Origin: Niveibacterium sp. SC-1
Lineage (GTDB): Bacteria > Pseudomonadota > Gammaproteobacteria > Burkholderiales > Rhodocyclaceae
Assembly (NCBI RefSeq): GCF_038235435.1
Contig: NZ_CP151275.1
Coordinates: 4,216,001 to 4,280,000, forward strand
DNA length: 64,000 bases
Reading direction: 5' to 3'
Part shown: positions 1-8,367 of the stretch, in pieces
Layout of the letters: every line of letters begins with the position of its first letter
How positions within the stretch are numbered: position 1 is the stretch's first letter
The notes under the pieces: generated by a model
Seen by the model: the letters and a program-made list of their open reading frames with translations, nothing else
Databases searched by the model: none
What the model was told of the DNA's origin: nothing
Translations under genes and position numbers: made by a program

Positions 1-439
1 GAACTGCACGCGCCCGCGCGGCCTCTTGCCCTGGGAAACCCTGGGCCTGCGCGCAACCGATGGCTGGAATCAGCGCCTGGCCTATCAAGTGAGCCCTGCA
101 TTCATGCGCGAAGGCATCGATCTCGAATCGAGCGAGGGCAACATCCTGGTGCGCGGCGCTGGCGGCGTGTCCCTGGCTGCGGACACTGCCGTTGCCGCGG
201 CAGTGTGGTCGCTGGGCAACAACGGCGCCTATGCCACCCAGCCCTCCGGCGTCCGCCATCCCGGACCAGGTGGCGGTTCCGACGAACAGACGAACGACCC
301 TGCCACAACGAGCCTGCGCCTGATCGCGCGGGAGGGTTCCGATGCGGCAAACGTCGGCGGCGCCTTCGATGACCACGTCATCTGGATCTCGCGTTTCGTG
401 TTGTTCGGAAAGATGCTGTCGGCGGGTCGTCTGCCCTAG
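1..439 (+). CDS. Type IV prepilin-like protein, C-terminal part (5' end outside window)
   Basis: The frame is open from the window edge to a TAG at 437-439, so only the C-terminal 145 or so residues are visible. The visible start reads GLLPWETLGL followed by a WNQRLAYQVSPAF stretch. This pattern is common in the C-terminal half of type II secretion or type IV pilus minor pseudopilins of betaproteobacteria, where a [GY]LPW..LGL segment precedes a DxWxxRLxYxVSxxF motif. The methylated N-terminal helix is not visible, so the assignment rests on this motif and on a second prepilin-like gene at 2038-2661. The likely site is the periplasm or a pilus. Family assignment is moderate; the substrate or partner is unknown. 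Confidence 0.55.
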   Translation, partial: NCTRPRGLLPWETLGLRATDGWNQRLAYQVSPAFMREGIDLESSEGNILVRGAGGVSLAADTAVAAAVWSLGNNGAYATQPSGVRHPGPGGGSDEQTNDPATTSLRLIAREGSDAANVGGAFDDHVIWISRFVLFGKMLSAGRLP

Positions 440-491
440 CAGCATTCAAACGCTTGACCGTTTTCGCTGCAGAGCGACAAACTCCCTGCCT

Positions 492-1808
492 GTGATTTTC
501 TCCACGCAAAATCTCTTCCAACGCTTGCGGTCGGCCGGCATCCAGCCCGACGACTGCCCCGAGCTACGCCTGCAGAAGGCCTTGCTGGTCATGGCTTCCG
601 GTCTGGTGAGCGTGGCCGCGATCGGCTGGCTGCTGATCTACTGGGCGCTCGGCCCCAAGCTCTCCACCACCCTGCCGGTGTTGCTGCAGGCGCTGGTGGC
701 GCTCAATTTGGTCATCTACGCGCTGACCCACAACTTCTCGCTCTTCCGGGCGAGCCAGTTGGCGCTCTTCCTGTTCTTCCCGTTCATCGCGCAGTGGGCG
801 CTGGGCAATTTCGTCACCGCTTCAGGAGTGATCCTCTGGGGCCTGCTGGCGCCGATCGGCGCACTGCTCTGCGCCGGCCCGCGGGAATCCGTGCCCTGGT
901 TCGTGGCCTACCTGGTGCTGACGCTGGTCACCGGCTTCTTCGATTTCATGCTGGCCGGCAAGCCGGGCATGCAGGAGAGCGAGATTCCCCTGCGCATATC
1001 GATGGCCTTCTTTGCGCTGAATTTCGCCACGCTGTCGGCGGTGGTCTGGTTCCTCATGCGCTTCGCGATTCTCGACCGCCAACAGGCCGAACAGGCCCTG
1101 CATGAAGCGCACAAGCGCCTGCGCGAGGAACAGGATCGCTCGGACCGGCTCCTGCTCAATATCCTGCCGCAGCCGATCGCGCGTCGCCTCAAGGATGCCG
1201 AGCCCACCATCGCCGACGGCTATCCGGAAGTGACGGTGATGTTCGCCGACATCGTGAACTTCACCCAGCTGGCCGCGGACATGACGCCGCAGCAGGTCTT
1301 CGGGATGCTCAACCGGATCTTTTCCCACTTCGACATGCTTGCCGAGCGGCACGGCCTGGAGAAGATCAAGACGATCGGTGACTCCTACATGGTGGCCGGC
1401 GGGCTCACGCCCGGGCAGTCCGACCCCTGCGCCGCCGTTGCCCAGCTCGCGCTCGACATGCGCGACTGGCTCGGTGGCGAAGGCGCGCGCGGCCCCAATC
1501 CCATCCGTGTGCGTGTGGGCATCGGCACGGGCCCGGTCGTCGCCGGCGTCGTGGGCAAGAAGAAGTTCATTTACGACCTGTGGGGCGACACGGTGAATAT
1601 CGCCAGCCGGATCACCAGTGAAGGCGCCCCCAGTTCGATCCAGTGCGACGCGCTGACCCATGCGCGCCTGGCAGACCGCTTCAGCTTCGACCCGCCCCAT
1701 GTCGTCCCGCTCAAGGGCAAGGGCACCGTGGTCGTCTATCGCCTCACCGGCCAGGGCACGGCCGACAGCAGTCCCGACACGCCCGCGCGCCTGCTCGCAG
1801 CCAGCTGA
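492..1808 (+). CDS. Membrane-anchored class III adenylate cyclase
   Basis: Predicted to make cAMP from ATP. From the GTG at 492 the protein is 438 residues. It has about six hydrophobic segments between residues 30 and 192, a helical signalling linker (LLNILPQPIARRLK, near 221-234) and a class III cyclase domain (about 245-415). Visible active-site elements are FADIVNFT with metal-binding D253, KTIGDSYM with substrate-specifying K293 and metal D297, and YDLWGDTVNIASR with D362, N369 and R373. The Lys/Asp pair is typical of adenylate rather than guanylate cyclases. An in-frame open stretch continues upstream to 342, but it overlaps the preceding gene and is Cys/Arg-rich. GTG 492 is the first plausible start, though no clear ribosome site precedes it. 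The N-terminal sensor input is unknown. Confidence 0.88.
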   Translation: MIFSTQNLFQRLRSAGIQPDDCPELRLQKALLVMASGLVSVAAIGWLLIYWALGPKLSTTLPVLLQALVALNLVIYALTHNFSLFRASQLALFLFFPFIAQWALGNFVTASGVILWGLLAPIGALLCAGPRESVPWFVAYLVLTLVTGFFDFMLAGKPGMQESEIPLRISMAFFALNFATLSAVVWFLMRFAILDRQQAEQALHEAHKRLREEQDRSDRLLLNILPQPIARRLKDAEPTIADGYPEVTVMFADIVNFTQLAADMTPQQVFGMLNRIFSHFDMLAERHGLEKIKTIGDSYMVAGGLTPGQSDPCAAVAQLALDMRDWLGGEGARGPNPIRVRVGIGTGPVVAGVVGKKKFIYDLWGDTVNIASRITSEGAPSSIQCDALTHARLADRFSFDPPHVVPLKGKGTVVVYRLTGQGTADSSPDTPARLLAAS

Positions 1809-2037
1809 GGCGCCCCGCCTCGCGGGCAGTCCCTGGCGCGCATCGCTGCGCTCCCCATCCGCCGGGCCGCCACGGCTTGCGAATTCCTCCACACCCGCCC
1901 CTCGACGGCTCCCGCTGCCGTGCAGGATGTCTCGGCCCAACCCGAAATATGCCGACATCATTTCCCTTCGGGCGCATGGCCCGGGAACGGTGACGAACAC
2001 TTCGTCGCCACTTCACAAAAAGGGAGGAAGCACAAAA

Positions 2038-2661
2038 ATGAAAAGGCAAAACGGCTTCACGCTGGTGGAAATCGCGATCGTCCTCGTCATCATCGGAATG
2101 CTGGTGGGCGGCGTGCTCAAGGGGCAGGACCTGATTGAAAGCGCCAAGGCGAAGAACATCGCCCAGGATTTCCGCGCAATCTCGACCGCGGTGTTGAGCT
2201 ACCAGGACCGCTTCCGCGCGCTGCCGGGCGACGACCGCGGCGCCAGCGCACGCTGGGGCGGTGCCTGCAACGTCAACGGCAACAGCAATGGCCAGATCGA
2301 CGGCGCGAACTGGAACGGTGAGGGCGGCACGGAACCCGCCTGCGCCTGGGAGCACCTGCGGCGCGCGAATCTGCTCACCGGCGACGCCCAGACCCAGGTC
2401 GGGCCGACGCATGCGGACGGCGGGCATTTCGGCATCGTCAGCACCCCGGCGCTCGCGGCGGTAAGCAACGTCTCCGGGAGCCTGATCATCTGCGCGGAAA
2501 ACGTGCGTGGGCGGCACGTCGCGCAGCTCGACACCATGCTGGACGATGGCAATCCGGCGACCGGATCCGTGCGCGCAGTGGCCGCCAGCAATGCTCCGGC
2601 GGCGGCCCAGAGCGCCGCGCTCAACGAGAGCGACAGCTACAACGTCTGCATGGGCGTCTAG
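2038..2661 (+). CDS. Prepilin-type N-terminal cleavage/methylation protein
   Basis: A 207-residue prepilin-like protein. The N-terminus MKRQNGFTLVEIAIVLVIIG has the short basic leader, G|F cleavage site, Glu at mature position 5 and hydrophobic helix recognised by prepilin peptidase. The remainder is a soluble domain with four cysteines that could form disulfides and a Gly/Asn-rich loop. A strong GGAGG ribosome site at about 2023-2027 fixes the ATG at 2038. It is separated from the cyclase by 229 bp and from the convergent antiporter by only 12 bp. It may be a minor pilin or pseudopilin together with the partial gene at the window start. The structural role is not known. Confidence 0.8.
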   Translation: MKRQNGFTLVEIAIVLVIIGMLVGGVLKGQDLIESAKAKNIAQDFRAISTAVLSYQDRFRALPGDDRGASARWGGACNVNGNSNGQIDGANWNGEGGTEPACAWEHLRRANLLTGDAQTQVGPTHADGGHFGIVSTPALAAVSNVSGSLIICAENVRGRHVAQLDTMLDDGNPATGSVRAVAASNAPAAAQSAALNESDSYNVCMGV

Positions 2662-2667
2662 CCGCCC

Positions 2668-2682
2668 GGGCGCTCAGCGCCC
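2668..2682. terminator. GC-rich hairpin between convergent genes
   Basis: GGGCGC (2668-2673) pairs with GCGCCC (2677-2682) around a 3-base loop that is the stop codon of the antiporter gene on the minus strand. There is no T-run, so this is not a canonical intrinsic terminator. Its place between two converging stop codons suggests a transcript-end or RNA-stabilising hairpin. Confidence 0.35.
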
Positions 2683-4644
2683 TTGCAGCAACCTGCCCTC
2701 GGCGCCAGTCAGGGCCGAGGGCACGCCCTGGAGCACGACGACATCGCCATCCTGGAAACGCAGGTCGTGCCCGGGATTGAGCAGGCGCTCGCCACGCCGC
2801 CGCACCGCGTTGATCCGCACCCCCATGGCGTCCAGGCCCAGCTCCTCGATCGAGCGGCCGATCCCCGCCGCCCCCGCCTGCATGGCGATCGAACGCAGGC
2901 GCTCCAGCTGGTGGTCAGGGTTGTCCGCTGCATCGGAGAGGCCGTGGAAGTAGCCGCGCATGAGGGCGTAGCGCTGGCTGCGAATATCGCGCACCCGCCG
3001 CAGCACGCGCGAGAGCGGGACGCCGACGAGCGCCATGGTGTGGGAAGCCAGCATGATGCTGGTCTCGAAAATGTCGGTCACGACTTCGGCCGCGCCTTCG
3101 CCGGAGAGGCGTTCGAGCTGGCCTTCCTCGTTGGCCCGCACGATCACCGGCAGCTCGGGGCGCAGGTCGCGCACCGCATCCAGCACACGGCAGGCCGAGG
3201 GCACGTCGGAATACGACACCACCAGCGCGGTCGCCCGCATGACGCCGGCGGCCACCAGGGTCTCGCGCCGCGCAGCGTCGCCGTAAACCACGGTGTCGCC
3301 GGCGGCCGCGGCCTCGCGCACCCGGTCCGGATCCAGATCGAGGGCCACATAGGACACGCCCTCCTGCTCGACGAAACGCGCCACCAACTGGCCGGTGCGG
3401 CCATAGCCGCAGATCAGCACATGGCGTTCGGTCGCGAGGCTCTGCGCCGCCACGCGAGTGAGCTCCATCGAGCGCAGCAACCATTCGGAACCGACGAAGC
3501 GCAGCACGATCTTGTCGCTCCACTGCACCAGCATCGGCGCCAGCAGCATCGACAGGATCAGCGCAGCGACCAGCGCCTGGATCATCGCCGGGCTGCCGAG
3601 CTTGCGATTGGCCATTTCGGCCAGCAACACGAAACCGAACTCGCCGCCGGCGCACAGCCACAGGCCGGCGCGCACCGCGTTACCCGGCGTTGCGTTGAAC
3701 AGACGTGCCGCGACGAAGACAACGAGGAACTTGCCGCCCAGGATCGCCAGCAGCAGGGCCCCGACCGCCAACGCATGGTCCGCGACCGCGCGCGCATCCA
3801 GGAACATCCCCACCGTCACCAGGAAGAGGCCCAGCAGCACGTCGCGGAAGGGCTTGATGTCCTCTTCCACCCGATAGCGGAACTCGGTCTCGGAGATCAG
3901 CATGCCGGCGACGAAGGCCCCCAGTGCCATCGAAAGTCCGAAAAGATCGGTCAGCCAGGCGAGCGCCAGCGTCACCAGCAGCACGTTGAGCATGAAGAGC
4001 TGGGAGGAGCGCCGCCGCGCCACCAGCACGAACCAGCGTCCCAGCAGACGCTGGCCAAAGTAGAGCACCACCGCCAGCAGCACGGTCGCCTTGAGTGCCG
4101 CCAGCGCGAGCAAACCCAGTTGCTTGTCGGCGCTTTGCGAAAGCGCGGGAATCAGCACCAGCAAGGGCACCACGGCCAGGTCCTGGAACAGCAGCACCCC
4201 CATGACCATGCGTCCGTGTGCCGACTCCAGTTCCATGCGATCAATCAGGAGCTTGGAGAGCAGCGCGGTCGAAGTCATCGCGATCACCCCACCCATGACC
4301 AGCGCCGGGCCCGGCGCCGCACCGAAGAGCACGGCGACGAGCATCGCGATCAGCAGGGTTGCGACCACCTGCGCGGCGCCCAGGCCGAACACCAGGCGCT
4401 TCATGCTGAAAAGATGGGGCAGCGAGAATTCCAGCCCGATGGTGAACATCAGGAAGACCACGCCGAACTCCGCAAGGTGGCGGGCCGACTCCTGGTCGGG
4501 GATCAGGTTGAGCGCTGCCGGCCCGAGCAGGGCGCCCACCGCGAGAAAGGCGAGCTCCCCTGGAAGGCGCAGGCGGCCGAAGGCCATCACGGCGAGCACC
4601 GAGACCGCCAGCAGCAGCAGGATGAAATCGAGGGTGTGGCCCAT
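2674..4644 (-). CDS. CPA2-family monovalent cation:proton antiporter with RCK domain (KefB/YbaL type)
   Basis: A 656-residue protein with about twelve membrane helices over residues 1-385 (Na/H exchanger fold). A Rossmann RCK/TrkA-N domain follows from about 407, with the dinucleotide-binding motif ICGYGRTGQLVARF and an acidic strand end (ALDLDPDRV). A TrkA-C domain lies at the C-terminus, with sequence GIGRSIEELGLDAMGVRINAVRR. This is the architecture of K+/H+ antiporters of the KefB, KefC and YbaL type in the inner membrane. It is divergent from kdsD with 76 bp between the starts. The ion (K+ or Na+) and any glutathione control cannot be read from sequence. Confidence 0.88.
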   Translation of the reverse strand: MGHTLDFILLLLAVSVLAVMAFGRLRLPGELAFLAVGALLGPAALNLIPDQESARHLAEFGVVFLMFTIGLEFSLPHLFSMKRLVFGLGAAQVVATLLIAMLVAVLFGAAPGPALVMGGVIAMTSTALLSKLLIDRMELESAHGRMVMGVLLFQDLAVVPLLVLIPALSQSADKQLGLLALAALKATVLLAVVLYFGQRLLGRWFVLVARRRSSQLFMLNVLLVTLALAWLTDLFGLSMALGAFVAGMLISETEFRYRVEEDIKPFRDVLLGLFLVTVGMFLDARAVADHALAVGALLLAILGGKFLVVFVAARLFNATPGNAVRAGLWLCAGGEFGFVLLAEMANRKLGSPAMIQALVAALILSMLLAPMLVQWSDKIVLRFVGSEWLLRSMELTRVAAQSLATERHVLICGYGRTGQLVARFVEQEGVSYVALDLDPDRVREAAAAGDTVVYGDAARRETLVAAGVMRATALVVSYSDVPSACRVLDAVRDLRPELPVIVRANEEGQLERLSGEGAAEVVTDIFETSIMLASHTMALVGVPLSRVLRRVRDIRSQRYALMRGYFHGLSDAADNPDHQLERLRSIAMQAGAAGIGRSIEELGLDAMGVRINAVRRRGERLLNPGHDLRFQDGDVVVLQGVPSALTGAEGRLLQGR

Positions 4645-4683
4645 CTTCGGCGGCGCGCTCGGCCACTGGGGCTCGGGACGTGT

Positions 4684-4692
4684 TGTTATACT
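4684..4692 (+). promoter_or_regulatory. Extended -10 promoter for kdsD operon
   Basis: TGTTATACT matches the extended -10 form TGnTATAAT with one mismatch, and lies 28 bp before the kdsD ATG. No good -35 is seen at 16-18 bp upstream, which fits an extended -10 promoter. Start-site position is inferred. Confidence 0.45.
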
Positions 4693-4720
4693 CGCGGATC
4701 AGTCTACCCCAGCCCCCGCC

Positions 4721-5725
4721 ATGCACGAAACCAAGCCCCATGCCGCTTTGCGGGTCGATGACGACGCCGTGCTCGCGCTCGGACGGCAGGTGCTGGAAAC
4801 CGAAGCCGAGGCGGTCTCCGCGCTCGGTCAGCGCCTGGGGCAGAGTTTCGTCCGCGCGGTGCGCTTGATCCTGCAGGCGCCGGGTCGCGTCGTGGTGACT
4901 GGCGTCGGCAAATCCGGACACATCGCCCGCAAGATCGCCGCGACGCTCGCCTCCACCGGCACCCCGGCCTATTTCGTACACGCCGCCGAGGCCGCCCACG
5001 GCGACTTGGGCATGATCTCCGAGGGCGATGTCGTGATCGCCCTGTCGAACTCCGGCAGCACCAACGAGATCCTCACCATCGCGCCCTCGATCAAGCGGCA
5101 CGGGGTGAGCCTGATCGCGATGACCGGGCGCCCGGACTCGCCGCTGGGCCTGCTCGCCGACGTGCATCTGGATGCCGGCGTGGCCAAGGAAGCCTGCCCG
5201 CTCAACCTCGCGCCCACCGCGAGCACCACGGCCGCCCTGGCCCTGGGCGATGCGCTGGCGGTCGCGCTGCTGGACGCGCGGGGTTTCGGCCCCGACGACT
5301 TCGCCCGCTCGCATCCGGGTGGCGCACTGGGCCGACGTCTGCTCACCCGCGTGTCGGACGTGATGCGCACCGGCGCGCGGATCCCCACCGTGTCCGAATC
5401 CGCCAGCTTCAATGAGGCGCTGATGGAGATCACCCGTGGCGGCATGGGCATGACTGCGGTCATGGACGGCCAGGGACACGCGATCGGGATCTTCACCGAC
5501 GGTGACCTGCGGCGCCTCCTCGCCAGCGAGCTCGACCTGCGCGGCCTCGCGATCGCCCAGGTGATGAAACGGGGCCCGCGCAGCATAGGCCCCGATGCGC
5601 TGGCCGCGGAGGCCGCGCACAAGATGGAAGAACACCACATCAACCAGATCCTGGTGATCGATGCGAGGGGGACGCTGGTCGGCGCCCTCAATACGCACGA
5701 CCTCATGGACGCAAAGGTCATCTGA
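4721..5725 (+). CDS. kdsD: D-arabinose 5-phosphate isomerase (KpsF/GutQ family)
   Basis: Converts ribulose 5-phosphate to arabinose 5-phosphate, the first step of Kdo synthesis for lipopolysaccharide. The 334-residue protein has a SIS domain (about 35-175, with VTGVGKSGHIARKIAATLASTGTPAYFVH and ALSNSGSTNEIL). Two CBS motifs follow (about 205-330, with SDVMRTGARIPTVSESASFNEAL and GIFTDGDLRRLL). Length and domain order are those of KdsD. The ATG at 4721 is chosen because the family motif begins shortly after it and the open frame further upstream runs opposite the antiporter gene. The stop overlaps the kdsC ATG by one base (TGATG), so the genes are translationally coupled. Confidence 0.95.
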   Translation: MHETKPHAALRVDDDAVLALGRQVLETEAEAVSALGQRLGQSFVRAVRLILQAPGRVVVTGVGKSGHIARKIAATLASTGTPAYFVHAAEAAHGDLGMISEGDVVIALSNSGSTNEILTIAPSIKRHGVSLIAMTGRPDSPLGLLADVHLDAGVAKEACPLNLAPTASTTAALALGDALAVALLDARGFGPDDFARSHPGGALGRRLLTRVSDVMRTGARIPTVSESASFNEALMEITRGGMGMTAVMDGQGHAIGIFTDGDLRRLLASELDLRGLAIAQVMKRGPRSIGPDALAAEAAHKMEEHHINQILVIDARGTLVGALNTHDLMDAKVI

Positions 5726-6258
5726 TGAATCGCGCCCGCAATCGCGCCGCCCAACTCAAGCTCATGGCCTTCGACGTGGATGGTGTGCTCACCGACGGCA
5801 CCATCTGGTATTCGGCCGAGGGCGAAGTCTTCAAAGGCTTCTCCACCCTGGACGGCCACGGCCTGAAGATGCTGCGCGACGGCGGAATCGAACTCGCCAT
5901 CATCACCGGTCGCCACTCCAAGGCCCTGGAAAAGCGCTGCGAGAACCTCGGCATCACGCGGCTTCACCAAGGCGTGGAAGACAAGCGCGCGGTGCTCGAA
6001 ACCCTGCTCGCCGAGCTCGGGCTGGAAGCCGCGCAGGCCGGCTACATGGGCGACGACGTGGTCGACCTGCCGATCCTGACTGCCTGCGGCTTTGCCGCCA
6101 CCACGGCCGATGGTCATGCACTGGTACGCGAACGGGTCGACTATGTGTCGCAGCGCGCAGGGGGCCGTGGCGCCGCCCGCGAGGTCTGCGACTTCATCCT
6201 CGACGCCCAGGGCAAGCTTGCCGCCCAACTGGCGCGCTATCTCGGCGACACCGCGTGA
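5725..6258 (+). CDS. kdsC: 3-deoxy-D-manno-octulosonate 8-phosphate phosphatase
   Basis: HAD-type phosphatase that releases Kdo from Kdo-8-phosphate. The 177-residue length is usual for KdsC. Visible motifs are AFDVDGVLTDG (nucleophile and acid-base Asp pair), ITGRHS (motif II) and YMGDDVVDLPIL (motif IV). It sits between kdsD and lptC with overlaps of one and four bases, so it belongs to one transcript with kdsD, lptC and lptA. Confidence 0.95.
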   Translation: MNRARNRAAQLKLMAFDVDGVLTDGTIWYSAEGEVFKGFSTLDGHGLKMLRDGGIELAIITGRHSKALEKRCENLGITRLHQGVEDKRAVLETLLAELGLEAAQAGYMGDDVVDLPILTACGFAATTADGHALVRERVDYVSQRAGGRGAAREVCDFILDAQGKLAAQLARYLGDTA

Positions 6259-6836
6259 AGCGCAGCTACAACCTCTTCCCGGTCGTACTCGCCGGCGTGC
6301 TGGCGGGCACTTCGTTCTGGCTGGACCACTTCATCCGCGACCAGGGCGCGCGGCCGGATGGTGGGCGACGGCATGATCCGGACATGATCGCCGAAGGCGC
6401 GGTGCAGGAACGCTTCGACTCCACCGGCAAGCGCCAGTACATTCTCAAGACCTCGCGCTTCGAACACTTTCCGGACGACGACAGCACGCGGGCCGAACAC
6501 CCGGATCTCGCGCACTTCGGCCGCAACGAACCGCTCTACCTGACCGCACAGAAAAGCCAGATCCGCCACGGCGGCAAGGAAGTGCTGCTGGTCGGCGACG
6601 TACGCGGGCGTCGCGAGGCCGGCGCCGACACGCCCGCGGCAACCTTTGCGACCGAAGAGCTCACCGTCCTGCCCGACGAAGAGCGCGCCTACACCGATCT
6701 GGCCGTGCACATGACCCGCGGCAACTCGGTGCTCGACGGTGTCGGCATGGAGCTCGATCAGGTGGAAGGCACCGCCGTGATCGACCAAGTGCGCGCGACG
6801 CTGCAACCCAAGAACAGACAGGCACGCAAGCCATGA
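6255..6836 (+). CDS. lptC: LPS export ABC transporter periplasmic protein LptC
   Basis: A 193-residue bitopic membrane protein of the Lpt bridge that carries lipopolysaccharide from LptB2FG to LptA. One N-terminal helix (about residues 6-24, LFPVVLAGVLAGTSFWLDHFI) anchors a periplasmic beta-jellyroll, with the family motifs QRFDSTGKRQYIL, SQIRHGGKEVLLVGDVRG and VHMTRGNSVLDGVGMELD. The GTG at 6255 overlaps the kdsC stop (GTGA), which supports this start. The stop overlaps the lptA ATG by four bases. Confidence 0.9.
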   Translation: MKRSYNLFPVVLAGVLAGTSFWLDHFIRDQGARPDGGRRHDPDMIAEGAVQERFDSTGKRQYILKTSRFEHFPDDDSTRAEHPDLAHFGRNEPLYLTAQKSQIRHGGKEVLLVGDVRGRREAGADTPAATFATEELTVLPDEERAYTDLAVHMTRGNSVLDGVGMELDQVEGTAVIDQVRATLQPKNRQARKP

Positions 6837-7375
6837 CGCAACGCTCCCGTATCGCCAGCGCGACTCCCTTCGCCCTCAGCCTCTTCGCCCTTTGCTTCTG
6901 CGGCGCGGCCCATGCCGAGCGCGCGGACCGCGAGAAACCCGCCAATATTGAGGCGGATCGCGTAACTGTGGACGACAAGAACAAGGTCCAGATCTTCGAG
7001 GGCCGCGTGAAGCTCACCCAGGGCACGCTCGTCATCCGCTCGAACAAGGTCGTGGTCACGCAGGACAGCGACGGCTTCCAGAAAGGCGTGGCAACCGGCG
7101 GCGACGGCGGCCTCGCCCGCTTCCGCCAGAAGCGCGAGGGACAGGACGTGTATATCGAAGGCGAGGCCGAGCGCATCGAGTACGAGGCCCGCGACGATGT
7201 CGCGCAGCTCTTCAACCGCGCCAAGGTCATCAACGGCAAGGACGAGGTCGCCGGCGAATACATCAACTACGACGGCTACAACGAGACCTACGTCGTCACC
7301 AACGGGCCGAACGCCACCGTCCTGCAGGAAGGCGGCTCGCGGGTGAAGGTCACGATCCAGCCCAAGAAGAAGTAA
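6833..7375 (+). CDS. lptA: LPS transport periplasmic protein LptA
   Basis: A 180-residue periplasmic protein forming the bridge for lipopolysaccharide transport. A Sec signal peptide ends near AHA (about residue 28). The OstA/LptA jellyroll follows, with IEADRVTVDDKNKVQIFEGRVKLTQG and VVVTQDSDGFQKG. It is the last gene of the kdsD-kdsC-lptC-lptA transcript. In most betaproteobacteria lptB and rpoN come directly after it, but here a phasin gene follows after a 242 bp gap. Confidence 0.92.
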   Translation: MTQRSRIASATPFALSLFALCFCGAAHAERADREKPANIEADRVTVDDKNKVQIFEGRVKLTQGTLVIRSNKVVVTQDSDGFQKGVATGGDGGLARFRQKREGQDVYIEGEAERIEYEARDDVAQLFNRAKVINGKDEVAGEYINYDGYNETYVVTNGPNATVLQEGGSRVKVTIQPKKK

Positions 7376-7505
7376 GCGCGCGGCACCGCAACATCCGCGA
7401 GCCAGCCTGCGTCAAGGTCGGCGCCAGGCCTGCAGGACACCCCGCAGCAAACATCCTTGCGAAACAGCGACTTGCCAGACAGCCACTGCTGGGTGGCGGC
7501 GCGAT

Positions 7506-7573
7506 TTGCGCATTGCAACATTTTCCTTGACAGGGCGGAAATTGCCTCTAAAATCGGAATTGTTGCAGCGCAA
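7506..7573 (+). promoter_or_regulatory. Two TTGC-N-GCAA palindromes flanking the phasin promoter
   Basis: TTGCGCATTGCAA lies at 7506-7518, just upstream of the -35, and TTGCAGCGCAA lies at 7563-7573, just downstream of the start site region. Both have the same TTGC/GCAA half-sites. The paired position around the promoter suggests an operator, and the polyhydroxyalkanoate repressor PhaR is the natural candidate. The regulator is inferred. Confidence 0.5.
7527..7554 (+). promoter_or_regulatory. Strong sigma70-type promoter of the phasin gene
   Basis: TTGACA (7527-7532) and TAAAAT (7549-7554) are separated by 16 bp, one base off the ideal spacing and one mismatch in the -10. The expected start is near 7561, giving a leader of about 55-60 bases. 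An AAGGAG ribosome site sits at 7608-7613. This is the best promoter match in the window. Confidence 0.8.
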
Positions 7574-7617
7574 TATGCGCGTCCATCAAACCGAGTCATC
7601 ACCATGCAAGGAGACTC

Positions 7618-8178
7618 ATGATGTTTGCCACACCGGAACAATTCGTTGCCGCCAACAAGGCCAACGTCGAGGCCGCTCTGTCGGTCGCCAACACGGCGTT
7701 CGCCAGCGCCGAACGCCTGGTCAACCTGAATCTGTCCACCGCGCGCGCCTTCCTGGAAGACTCCGTGGCGAACACCAAGGCCCTGTTTGGTGCCAAGGAC
7801 GTGCAGGAACTGCTGACCCTGCAATCGGGCCTGGCGCAGCCGGCCCTGGAAAAGGCCGTCGCCTACACCCGTAGCGTCTACGAGATCGCCACGCAGGCCC
7901 AGGAAGAGATCACCAAGCTCGTCGAAGGCCAGGTCGCTGAAGCGAACAAGAGCGTTTCGACCGCGCTGGACAAGGCTGCCAAGTCGGCGCCCGCCGGCTC
8001 CGACGTGGCCGTCGCCGCCGTCAAGTCGGCCATTGCCGCCGCCAATTCGGCCTACGACAGCATGAGCAAGGCTGCCAAGCAGGTCGCCGAGATCGCCGAA
8101 GCCAACGTGGCTGCCGCGACCAGCGCCACCGTCAAGGCCGTCGGTTCGACTACCCCCAAGAGCAAGAAGGCTGCCTGA
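7618..8178 (+). CDS. phaP: Phasin family protein (PHA granule coat)
   Basis: A 186-residue Ala/Lys-rich helical protein of the Phasin_2 family. It starts with FATPEQFVAANKANVEAALS, a typical opening of betaproteobacterial phasins. Phasins coat polyhydroxyalkanoate granules in the cytoplasm and limit their size. The protein has no signal peptide and ends in a Lys-rich tail (TPKSKKAA). Two Met codons are adjacent; the second at 7621 has the better distance (7 bases) to the AAGGAG site, so the product may begin MFATPEQ. The gene stands alone, with its own promoter and terminator. No PHA synthase gene lies in this window. Confidence 0.93.
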   Translation: MMFATPEQFVAANKANVEAALSVANTAFASAERLVNLNLSTARAFLEDSVANTKALFGAKDVQELLTLQSGLAQPALEKAVAYTRSVYEIATQAQEEITKLVEGQVAEANKSVSTALDKAAKSAPAGSDVAVAAVKSAIAAANSAYDSMSKAAKQVAEIAEANVAAATSATVKAVGSTTPKSKKAA

Positions 8179-8313
8179 GGTAGCCACAGGGGTCACCGCC
8201 AAGGTAGCCCCCGGGGCAGCCTGCTTGATGCAGGGGATGAGTCGCTTGAGGCGCGGCTCTTCCGAGACCCTCTCGACCCTTGAGACTCTGGCGCGATGAC
8301 CAGGGGTCGCTTC

Positions 8314-8343
8314 AAAAGCCGTGCTTAGTCACGGCTTTTTTCT
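8314..8343. terminator. Intrinsic terminator after the phasin gene
   Basis: Stem AAAGCCGTG / CACGGCTTT (8315-8323 and 8330-8338) with a six-base loop and a run of T on the plus strand. The A-run on the left arm lets it act on the minus strand too, so it may also end the convergent gene at 8368. Confidence 0.9.
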
Positions 8344-8367
8344 TTGGTGCCGGCCGGTTGTGCTGGC

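Noticed and set aside
2683..4761. Very long rightward open frame opposite the antiporter gene
   Set aside because: It is a high-GC antisense shadow, rich in His, Gln and Arg with no domain pattern, while the minus strand encodes a clear CPA2 antiporter.
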